The notes beneath the pieces were generated by a model. That model saw only the letters and a program-made list of their open reading frames with translations, was not told the origin of the DNA and did no database searches. The position numbers and the translations under genes are program-made. Below are positions 6,969-14,350 of a DNA stretch of 20,557 nt, piece by piece (position 1 is the first letter of the stretch; each line of letters starts with the position of its first letter). The stretch is taken from positions 1 to 20,557 of the forward strand of contig BTVR01000005.1 in NCBI GenBank assembly GCA_045864775.1, written 5' to 3'. This DNA comes from Macondimonas sp045864775 (lineage in GTDB: Bacteria; Pseudomonadota; Gammaproteobacteria; UBA5335).

Positions 6969-9461
6969 TCATTCTCCTATGGCGGCTTTCAAGTCAGGCG
7001 CACGATCCGGCGCTGCCTGTCCGGGCGTCCACCACCAATCCTGCCCGTATTCCCTTTGCGTCTGGCTGCGGATGCTCGACAGGTAGCCGGGTGAAAGCTG
7101 CTCCATCACCTGCTGCATGATCAGGTGATCGGTTGCCGCCTTCGTGTACCAGAGGTTGTTCCCCGGAATGAAGCCCTTCACGTCCTGCAGTGTCTGCGCA
7201 GCAAGGTGGGTTTCCCGGCCTTCCATCGTCTTCTTGACGGCCTGCAGCGGCTGCACCAGGCCCATTTCCAGCAGCGGCCCGATGGTCGGCCCGGCCAGCA
7301 CTTCGACCGGCCCCGAGCCGTAGCGGGTATTCGAGGCGCCGTACATGAAGTCGCCATAGATGCCCAGCGCGCCACCCTGCAGGAAGGCCGCCGGCCAGAA
7401 TTTCCAGTCCGTCATGTCGCGCGGATCCTTGCCGCTCAACATATCGCGCACCTGCATGATCATCGCCCCCGCCACGGTCGAGCAGATAATGAGCGAAGCC
7501 GTCATGGCGGACTTGCCGACATAGCCTTCCTTGTTGGCGACGGCATCCATCATTCGCTGAAACTGCGCCCAGGGGAATGACTTGAACTGCAGCGCCGATC
7601 GAGCGATTTCCCCCTTCACCGTGCCGCGCTGCAGATCGCCATAGAACTGCGCGCGCTCCTTCCAGCCCGGCGTGACGATGGCGAAATCGGCTTCTGTATT
7701 GACTGCGCCGAGCAGTTTGACCATTGCGTTGCGCTTGGCCGCGGCGTCAATGCCCTCGATGCCGGCTATCGCGTCCGGCGTCAATGCCGTGGTATTGCCG
7801 TGGCCCAGATCCTGCAGCTTGGCCTTTTGCCAGATCGCCCAATCGTCCGCCGTGATGCCGTAATGCTTCAGGGTGCGGATGTCGCTGTCGGCCAAATCCT
7901 TGAAGCTCTTGCCGGCGGCGATCTCGTTGCCAATGGCCGAGAACAGCGAGGCCCCGAAAGCGCCCTTGCGCATCTCGTTGATGGCGTTCATGCCTGAGAC
8001 GCGCATGACGGCATTGGCCAGCTTGCCGGTCAGGCCGGTCTGCCCCAGCCCTTCGTAAAAGCGATTCAGGCCGCCCCGGACACCTTCCAGCATCAACCCC
8101 TGCTGTTGCAGCAAGCGCCGGTCTGCGGAGTTGGTCGGGTTGAGCGTGGCCAGTTCGGTGCGCCAGCGTTGCAGCAAGGGCAGGTTGTTCAGGTGGGAGA
8201 CGGTTTCCATCAGCACCTTGTCGCCAAACAGCGAGGCCCACATCGCCCCGCCCAGCTTGCCGGCGACGTTCAGTTGCGCGATGGCATCGGCGGTGCCGGA
8301 AACGGCGGCATTGGCGGTCGGCTTGGTACGTCCGGCGGCGTAGTCGTAGAGCAGGTCCAGCTTATGCGCGCGCCCCTCGAGGCTGGCCGTCTTGACCGGA
8401 TCGACCACCGTGGCGGCTTTCAACGCGGCATCGCGCATGGTGCGGTAGGTGATGTCCGGGTTCGGCCCGAAGTGCTCCAGGAAGGCGATGTCGCGCGCCA
8501 TCGTGTCGACATGGCCGATCAGGATGTCGGCGGCGGTGCGCTCCCCGAAGGCTTGCCAGTAGTTGATGACGCTGTCAGCATCCTTGAAATGGATCTGCCG
8601 GCTTTCCGCATGGCGGTTCGCCCGCTTGCCGGCGCCGGCATACTGCCCCGGTTCGCTGTTGGCGTGGCCATTGGTGGCGATGGTGTCCCATGCCTTGCCG
8701 AGGAATTCGCGCAGCCTGGCGTCATCCCACGATCTACCGATGTCGTCGGCGTAGCGGCCCCGGTCGAGCATGGGCAGCACGGTTTCGACCCAGGCATCCC
8801 GCCCGGCTTGGGCGACGCGCAACTGCGAATGGTGCTGCGGCATGCCCCAATCGTCCAGCTTGCCCACGTCGCCGCCCGCCTGGTTGAACACCTGACGCGC
8901 TTCCTCTGCTGTGTTGCGGAAGGCTTCCGCGCCCTTCCTTGCCAGCGCATCCCCGCTGTCTTCGCCGCGCAACTCGCGCACCAAGGCATGCAGTTTTTCC
9001 TTGTTCTGGAAGAAGCCGAGGAAATCATCCCCGAGCGCCGTCCATGTCTCGACCAGTCGCCGCCCGAAATAGGCTTTATGCCCGGCGACACGCTGCTCCA
9101 TGCTCTCGATATTGGTCTGCCCGTCATAGCTGCGGCGGATGGTGCGCTCGACAGCTTCCAATGGCGCAATGCCGGCGGCGCGCATGGCCTCGGCGTCACC
9201 CATGCGTGCACCCAGCTTGGCCACCTGCAATTGCGCCTGGCGCTGCTTGACTGCGGCTTCGTGGATCAGTTCGTCGGCGGCGCGCTGTGCTGCCTGCCGC
9301 ACGACATCATCGAACATATCGCCGGTCCTGGCTTCCGTACGCCCGGCCTTGATGTCCAGCGCGGCCTTGTGCACACGTTCGAAGATACTGGCGATTTCTT
9401 TCTCGGACAGTTCGCGGCCGGCGGCTTGCGCCACCCTGAGAATGCAGTCGCGGTAGCTCAT
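6969..9461 (-). CDS. Large internal virion (DNA ejection) protein, T7 gp16-position
   Basis: The 830-residue protein is mostly helical. Its C-terminal region (about 750-815) carries FIPGNNLWYTKAATDHLI, SPGYLSSIRSQTQ and REYGQDWWW, a pattern I know from the ends of podovirus internal core proteins in the T7 gp16 position. A hydrophobic stretch at about 650-672 could cross or enter a membrane. In T7 such proteins leave the capsid first and build a channel across the cell envelope. No lytic transglycosylase motif is visible, unlike T7 gp16. The start at 9461 is chosen because ATGA overlaps the stop of the upstream gene and GGGGGGTGG precedes it; the ATG at 9482 is further upstream inside that gene. 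It is the last of four ejection proteins and lies just before the packaging genes. Confidence 0.85.
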   Translation of the reverse strand: MSYRDCILRVAQAAGRELSEKEIASIFERVHKAALDIKAGRTEARTGDMFDDVVRQAAQRAADELIHEAAVKQRQAQLQVAKLGARMGDAEAMRAAGIAPLEAVERTIRRSYDGQTNIESMEQRVAGHKAYFGRRLVETWTALGDDFLGFFQNKEKLHALVRELRGEDSGDALARKGAEAFRNTAEEARQVFNQAGGDVGKLDDWGMPQHHSQLRVAQAGRDAWVETVLPMLDRGRYADDIGRSWDDARLREFLGKAWDTIATNGHANSEPGQYAGAGKRANRHAESRQIHFKDADSVINYWQAFGERTAADILIGHVDTMARDIAFLEHFGPNPDITYRTMRDAALKAATVVDPVKTASLEGRAHKLDLLYDYAAGRTKPTANAAVSGTADAIAQLNVAGKLGGAMWASLFGDKVLMETVSHLNNLPLLQRWRTELATLNPTNSADRRLLQQQGLMLEGVRGGLNRFYEGLGQTGLTGKLANAVMRVSGMNAINEMRKGAFGASLFSAIGNEIAAGKSFKDLADSDIRTLKHYGITADDWAIWQKAKLQDLGHGNTTALTPDAIAGIEGIDAAAKRNAMVKLLGAVNTEADFAIVTPGWKERAQFYGDLQRGTVKGEIARSALQFKSFPWAQFQRMMDAVANKEGYVGKSAMTASLIICSTVAGAMIMQVRDMLSGKDPRDMTDWKFWPAAFLQGGALGIYGDFMYGASNTRYGSGPVEVLAGPTIGPLLEMGLVQPLQAVKKTMEGRETHLAAQTLQDVKGFIPGNNLWYTKAATDHLIMQQVMEQLSPGYLSSIRSQTQREYGQDWWWTPGQAAPDRAPDLKAAIGE

Positions 9462-11404
9462 CGGCCACCCCCCAGCAGGCAACCGGCAGCGACATCGAAC
9501 AGGCGCGCGTCGTCGTTCGCCTGCCGCACGATGTCATCGGCGGCTTCGAGGTATTCCCGGGCGGTGCTTACAACGTCGGAGCCGTCGGCATGCTTGCCGA
9601 GGTTGATCAAAAGGTCGGGATTGTCTGCGGCGAATCGTTGCGCTGCCGCAGCGAGGGGGTCTTGACTTGCGATTCCAGCACCGGCACTATCCGCCTTGCC
9701 ACCGGCCGCAATATCAGACTGTGCAGGTTCCGGCGACCCGGATTCATCGGCTCTCACCGCCCGCTCCTGCATCCCGGCACCTTCTGTGGCTTGCGAACCG
9801 AGTTCGCGGCTGTTCGCGGCGGTGGTGTTTCTCTTCACAAACTCCGTGGCTTGCTCAATGGTCTGCTCGACTTTCGGAAAACCATACGGCTTATCGAAAG
9901 AAGCAACAATTTTTCCATCAATGAAGGCATTCAGGCGCCGAGAATCCTTCCTTGCTTGCTTGAGGATTGCTCCTTCAGGCAACTTGTTAAGCCATTCGGA
10001 GAATGAAGCCAGCGCGACAACTTGCTGCTGACGTTGTTCAATGGCTCTCGCCCTGGCGTCTTCCTGTTGTTTTGCAATGGCGTCAGTTTTTGCCTGTCTG
10101 ACATCAATGATGTTCTGCAACTCTAGCGGCAGTTTCGTTTCTGTTTTCTCAGCAACCCATGCCGCAGCATCAATCCAATCGCCACCAACATGCCCAGCAC
10201 GCAGATCGGTGTCTGATACGCCTACCTCATAATCTGCCCTGCTTCCGATGTAATAGTAGGGCAACTCGTGATTTGATACCCTAATCTTCAGCGTTCCGCC
10301 GTCAGCTAAATCCACGCTGACATATTCTGACAATGAAGCGCCGGAACCTTCACGGGCAACATTCAACCCCATCTGTTCAAGAGTGTTCGCCAACTCATCA
10401 GCGGTCTTACTGTAACTCAGGACATCATCGCCAAGCATCGCTTTTATGTTTGCCTCGGCCTCCGCCGCCCGCGCCTCATCCGCCTCAAACCGCCCCGCCG
10501 GCATGTCCTCCACGCTCACCGGCCGGTCGTTCGCCAGATCGTCAAGCGCCTGCCGGATGCGCTGCACATGGGCATCGGTATCGACCAGATCGACCGGCTT
10601 GCCCGGCATGCTGTCGACGTTCAAGTGCTCGCCGGCCTTCAAGGCCACCAGGGCGTCCACTTCGGATGGCTTCAAGCGGCTCACCATGTCGCTGATGCGC
10701 CTCTGCCACGCCTCGCCCTCTGCGCGCATGCCGGGGTGAATGTGCGCCAGTCCGCCGAAAGCGGCCCCGAGCAGGACATCCAGCGTCAGGGCGGTCGCGT
10801 CCAGCGTCTTGAAGTCGCCAGCAGCGGGCGTACCTTCGAGCAGTTCGCCAGAGGCTGCGCGCATGGCCGCGCCCTGCGCCACGTTGAAGCCGACGCCGCC
10901 GGCCAGTACCCGTTCGGCAAGGGTGCGGCCGAAGATCGGCACCCATATGCCCAAGGCCAACCCGGCGGCCTGTACCGCGCCCACTTGCTGCGCCTTGGTG
11001 GTATCCACCCCCTTGCGCACCAGATCCTCGGCGGTGGAGAGTTGCGTCGAGGCGATGGCCAGGGCTGGCGAGGCGAACACCTGCGGGATCATGGAGAGCA
11101 GCGGCCCGACAACCTCGGCAGCCGCGCCGATCTCGTTCGGCTTTGGTGTCCAGTGATCGACGGCACCCTGAAAGACTTCCTCGCGCTTCTTGAAGTAGCT
11201 GTCCTGCAGTTCGATCGAGTTGGGCGACTTCTCGAAAGCCATCGCCAGCGGCGCGGCAGCCAGACTCAGGGCGCGGCCGGTCTTGGCAAAGCCCTGCATG
11301 ACCATGCGGCCGGTTCCTTCGAACAGCCCCGCCTCGGCCTTGTCGGTCGGGCGCAGCGTGTTGATTCGCGCTGCCGTTTCTTCGCCGTACAGTTCGAAGC
11401 TCAT
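9458..11404 (-). CDS. Internal virion protein with a polyvalent-like inserted module
   Basis: The 648-residue protein is in the T7 gp15 position among the ejection proteins. Residues 90-225 contain several Ala/Gly-rich hydrophobic helices that may interact with membrane. Residues about 322-530 form a distinct module with SEYVSVDL and LKIRVSNHELPYYY (359-385), then a charged coiled region. The C-terminus (FAADNPDLLINLG, STAREYLEAADDIVRQ, FDVAAGCLLGGGR) resembles the ends of phage large polyvalent proteins. DNA for the 322-530 module is about 49% GC by hand count, against about 65% on the right. The start at 11404 overlaps the upstream stop as ATGA. A virion location and ejection role are inferred from position; the function of the module is unknown. 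Confidence 0.8.
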   Translation of the reverse strand: MSFELYGEETAARINTLRPTDKAEAGLFEGTGRMVMQGFAKTGRALSLAAAPLAMAFEKSPNSIELQDSYFKKREEVFQGAVDHWTPKPNEIGAAAEVVGPLLSMIPQVFASPALAIASTQLSTAEDLVRKGVDTTKAQQVGAVQAAGLALGIWVPIFGRTLAERVLAGGVGFNVAQGAAMRAASGELLEGTPAAGDFKTLDATALTLDVLLGAAFGGLAHIHPGMRAEGEAWQRRISDMVSRLKPSEVDALVALKAGEHLNVDSMPGKPVDLVDTDAHVQRIRQALDDLANDRPVSVEDMPAGRFEADEARAAEAEANIKAMLGDDVLSYSKTADELANTLEQMGLNVAREGSGASLSEYVSVDLADGGTLKIRVSNHELPYYYIGSRADYEVGVSDTDLRAGHVGGDWIDAAAWVAEKTETKLPLELQNIIDVRQAKTDAIAKQQEDARARAIEQRQQQVVALASFSEWLNKLPEGAILKQARKDSRRLNAFIDGKIVASFDKPYGFPKVEQTIEQATEFVKRNTTAANSRELGSQATEGAGMQERAVRADESGSPEPAQSDIAAGGKADSAGAGIASQDPLAAAAQRFAADNPDLLINLGKHADGSDVVSTAREYLEAADDIVRQANDDARLFDVAAGCLLGGGR

Positions 11405-13428
11405 GGCTGATTGAAGTCGATCACCAGCGGGCGGCCCTTCTTGTCCACCACCAGGCCATCCCCGACACGAAAGACATAACGGCCGTCTCCGACGTTCTCA
11501 AGCGGCAAGTCGCGCAACTTCTCGGGCGTGAAGGAAGGGTCGAGATTGCCGCCGGCAACGGCCTTGGATACACGTTCTTTCAATCCGTCCTTGAAGTCGC
11601 CATACTTCACGCCGTAGGGCATGACAATGGCGCGGCCCTTGTATTTCTCGATGCCGCCGGTCGCCAGTTCCATCGCCGAATCCCAGCGACGGGAATTGAT
11701 CACCCCGGAATAATCGCCTTCCTCGACGGACTTGGCGGCATAGATGGCTTTCGCCGACTGATAGAAGACATTCCTGGCCTGCTCCTTACCGGCGAAGGCG
11801 CCGCGCTCGTAGCTGGAAAAGTCCTGCATCAGCAGTTTTTCATCTGGCATCTGCAGCAAACCACCCTTGGCCGGCTTGCCGTCCTCCTTTTTGTTCGGGT
11901 TCAATATCTCCTGCCCGCGCAGGATCAGGTCGGCGACGCTGCGGTCTTGCGTGGATTCCAGCCCTCTGGCGGCAGCGATGCCGGCCGCCGCGGCAACGGG
12001 ATTGTCGGGCGCGATCTGCTGCATGGTGGCGCGGAACACCTTGTCGTCGCCAAAGCCCTGCCGCAACTGCTGCAGCACACCGCGCTTCTGCTCGACCGTG
12101 CCTTCCTTGAGCACGTTGGCCAGGGCGGCGGCTTCCTGCGGAAACAGCCCTTTCGGCGCCACTCCGGTACGGTCACTCATTTCGCGCAGGATGCCGGCGC
12201 GGGTTGTCAGGTTTGATGCCCATTCCTGCGGCTTGGCCATGTCGAGCGGCGGCACCACGGCGCCATCGCGGGCGACGGCATACTCCATCGGCGATTCGTT
12301 GAGCAGCTTGATCGAGTTGTTCGTGAAGCGTTTCACCTTCTCGACGTGCATGATCTGCTCGCGGCTCGGCGATGCCCCATAGCTGGCTTCGAGTTCCTTC
12401 ACCTTGGCCACCTGCTGCGCCGGGGTGAGCCGGATCAATTCCCCGATGGCCTTCTGCTCGGACAGGATCATCTGCACCGATGCCTCGTAAGGCGTGCCCT
12501 TGCTGGCCTTCTCGAAGGCGGCCAGTTCAGCGGCCGGGATGTCGCGGCCGTTCTCGACGTACCAGGACAGGCGGCGTTCGCCTTTTTCCAGTTGAGTCAT
12601 GCGGCGCCGCTCGGCGACTTCCGCCTGGTGCGACAGGTGCTGCTGCCGCGCCATGATCTTGTTTTCCAGGAAGGTGCGCTTTTGCGGGTCGAGTTCCGGG
12701 AACTTGTCCTCTGCGATGTCCTTCTGGATCTGCGCCAGCGCCTTGCCGCTGCGGGCGTTTTGCGAGATCACCTTGTCCAGCCAGGTGTAAGTGACGCCCT
12801 CCTTGAAGGCATTCGCCTGCCTGGCGATATCGCCCGCCTTCATGCCAGCCTGCGGCCCGGCCGTCTGCAGGAAGGCTTCGACGTTGCGCATGGCCTCCTG
12901 CCGCTCGGCCTCGCCGCGCCCGGCGTACCGCTGCATCTGCTCCATGTAGCCGACGATGCCGGCCTGGATGTCCTGCTGATCACGCGCGGCAACCAGCTTG
13001 CGCATACCCCGCTGCGAACGGCCCATGTCGTCCGTCAAGAAGGCGTTGACCTGATCCTGAAAGTCCGGCGCCACGCCCTTGATGGCGCCCTCCATCAGCT
13101 TCTTCGAGCGTTCTTCGTGGGTCTTGAGCGCGGCAGCCTTGTCGAGCGTGCCATCGGTCAGCCCGGTTTCCATCTCGTCGTTCAGTTCGGCCAGACTGTT
13201 CTTCGTCTGCGCCATGACCAGATTGGCCTGTATGCGCGCGGCCTCCTTGCGCTTGGCTTCTTCCTCGCGCAGGCGCTGCTTTTCCTCGGCTTCCAACTGC
13301 CGCGCCTCGACCGAGAGCATGTGCCCGGTCTGCACCAGGGCATCGCCCACCAGCGGGCCGTGTCCGCGCTGTGTCGTCGGCGCGGTCGGCGCCACGGTCA
13401 TGCCGAAATTTCCAGTAGGTATTCTCAT
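11401..13428 (-). CDS. Coiled-coil internal virion protein
   Basis: The 675-residue protein begins with a low-complexity Pro/Thr segment. A long charged helix rich in Glu, Lys and Arg follows (about 35-75) and should form a coiled coil. Most of the rest is also helical. It lies between the 160-aa gp14-position protein and the 648-aa gp15-position protein, in a chain of ATGA overlaps (13425-13428 and 11401-11404). It is therefore inferred to be a virion core or ejection protein. I see no peptidase or peptidoglycan hydrolase motif. The region near residues 480-560 (AAAAGIAAARGLESTQD, then LILRGQEILNPNK) resembles segments I associate with podovirus internal proteins, but I cannot name a family. 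Confidence 0.75.
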   Translation of the reverse strand: MRIPTGNFGMTVAPTAPTTQRGHGPLVGDALVQTGHMLSVEARQLEAEEKQRLREEEAKRKEAARIQANLVMAQTKNSLAELNDEMETGLTDGTLDKAAALKTHEERSKKLMEGAIKGVAPDFQDQVNAFLTDDMGRSQRGMRKLVAARDQQDIQAGIVGYMEQMQRYAGRGEAERQEAMRNVEAFLQTAGPQAGMKAGDIARQANAFKEGVTYTWLDKVISQNARSGKALAQIQKDIAEDKFPELDPQKRTFLENKIMARQQHLSHQAEVAERRRMTQLEKGERRLSWYVENGRDIPAAELAAFEKASKGTPYEASVQMILSEQKAIGELIRLTPAQQVAKVKELEASYGASPSREQIMHVEKVKRFTNNSIKLLNESPMEYAVARDGAVVPPLDMAKPQEWASNLTTRAGILREMSDRTGVAPKGLFPQEAAALANVLKEGTVEQKRGVLQQLRQGFGDDKVFRATMQQIAPDNPVAAAAGIAAARGLESTQDRSVADLILRGQEILNPNKKEDGKPAKGGLLQMPDEKLLMQDFSSYERGAFAGKEQARNVFYQSAKAIYAAKSVEEGDYSGVINSRRWDSAMELATGGIEKYKGRAIVMPYGVKYGDFKDGLKERVSKAVAGGNLDPSFTPEKLRDLPLENVGDGRYVFRVGDGLVVDKKGRPLVIDFNQP

Positions 13429-13907
13429 GGGTCGTAGTAAGGCCCGTTGTCGATGGAATTCACGCGTACACGGCTAGGGCGCCATCCCGTTGCCAGCGAT
13501 CCCCCTGCCGACAACAGGCTGCCCGTCATGGCGTTGCGCCCCTGTATCTGGCTGGCGTCGGCGTCCTGCTCGTACCGCTGCCCCCTGCGCTGGCCGGCCA
13601 GTTCCTCCTGTTGCGCATCGGCTTCCGCATCGCGCCCGATCTGCCGGTCAATCACAATCGCCGTGCCGGCGCCGGTTTCCACGCCGGATGCAGCCAGGGC
13701 GGCGCGCGCTTCGGATTGCTGGCGCCTGCCCAGCTTGCGCACCCTCTCCGCCCGCACCTCGCCTTCCTCGCGTGCGGCCTGGGCATCGGCGCGGGATTGC
13801 TCGGCCTGCCATTCCGCCCAATCCTGCTGCTGGCTGCCCCTGCTCATCTGGCCGACGGCAGAAACGACGGTGCCAACCACCTGCAGAATCTCAAGTCCTG
13901 TGCACAT
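13425..13907 (-). CDS. Small internal virion protein, T7 gp14-position
   Basis: The 160-residue protein has a short hydrophobic N-terminal helix (about 4-20), a long Gln/Ala/Glu-rich helix (about 24-75), and a Gly-rich segment (SGVETGAGTAIV). Another charged helix follows, and a second hydrophobic segment TGSLLSAGGSLATGW near the C-terminus. This layout is typical of gp14-like core proteins of T7-type phages, which insert in the outer membrane during infection. The start at 13907 overlaps the acetyltransferase stop by 1 nt (TGATG). The stop overlaps the next gene as ATGA. Membrane insertion here is inferred from the family. Confidence 0.8.
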   Translation of the reverse strand: MCTGLEILQVVGTVVSAVGQMSRGSQQQDWAEWQAEQSRADAQAAREEGEVRAERVRKLGRRQQSEARAALAASGVETGAGTAIVIDRQIGRDAEADAQQEELAGQRRGQRYEQDADASQIQGRNAMTGSLLSAGGSLATGWRPSRVRVNSIDNGPYYDP

Positions 13908-14350
13908 CAGATCACCCCACTCGAAAACAGGTTTCCCACTTGCTGCAGCCCGATACGCCGGTAAAGCGCATTGGCGGGCGAATCCTCGCCAAAGTTCGTG
14001 CCGAGCAGCACTTCGCGCGCTCCGTGCTCATGCGCCCATTCGATGAAGCTACGAATCAAGGCCGCGGCTGCAATGCCGCCGCGCCGGTCGCTGCTGACGA
14101 ACAGCGCCAGATCGGTCGCCATCAGTTCCTCGGAAAAGTAGTAAGGCGTCATGCCCCCGGCAAAGCCGCCGATGATCTCCCCGTCGCGTTCGGCCACCAG
14201 CACGCAGCCGGCGCCCTGCATCAGGTTGCCCAGCAGCTTTTCCACCTTCCCGCGGCTGAATGCCACGGTGCGAAAGCGGCTCTCCGCATGCATCGCCGCC
14301 CCCAATTCCAGCAGGCGCGGCAGATCGTCGGGCGTGGCGGGCCGGATCAT
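13907..14350 (-). CDS. GNAT-family N-acetyltransferase in the tail operon
   Basis: The 147-residue protein fits the GNAT fold. MIRPATPDDLPRLLEL forms the first strand and helix, VLVAERDGEIIGGFAGG the central strands, and LFVSSDRRGGIAAAALIRS (83-101) the acetyl-CoA pyrophosphate loop with Arg90-Gly91-Gly92 and the following helix. ALYRRIGLQQVG at the end is the usual tail. Such enzymes move acetyl from acetyl-CoA to an amine. The start at 14350 overlaps the nozzle gene stop as ATGA. A longer reading to 14446 would lie inside the nozzle gene. It is translationally coupled on both sides to virion genes, so it is made late and in proportion to tail proteins. Its substrate is unknown; a virion protein or a host protein are both possible. 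Confidence 0.85.
   Translation of the reverse strand: MIRPATPDDLPRLLELGAAMHAESRFRTVAFSRGKVEKLLGNLMQGAGCVLVAERDGEIIGGFAGGMTPYYFSEELMATDLALFVSSDRRGGIAAAALIRSFIEWAHEHGAREVLLGTNFGEDSPANALYRRIGLQQVGNLFSSGVI

Noticed and set aside
8106..9665. Long plus-strand ORF (519 codons) antisense to the 830-aa ejection protein gene
   Set aside because: It is a GC-rich shadow of a convincing minus-strand gene: no coherent domain, no operon context, and it crosses the junction of two real genes.
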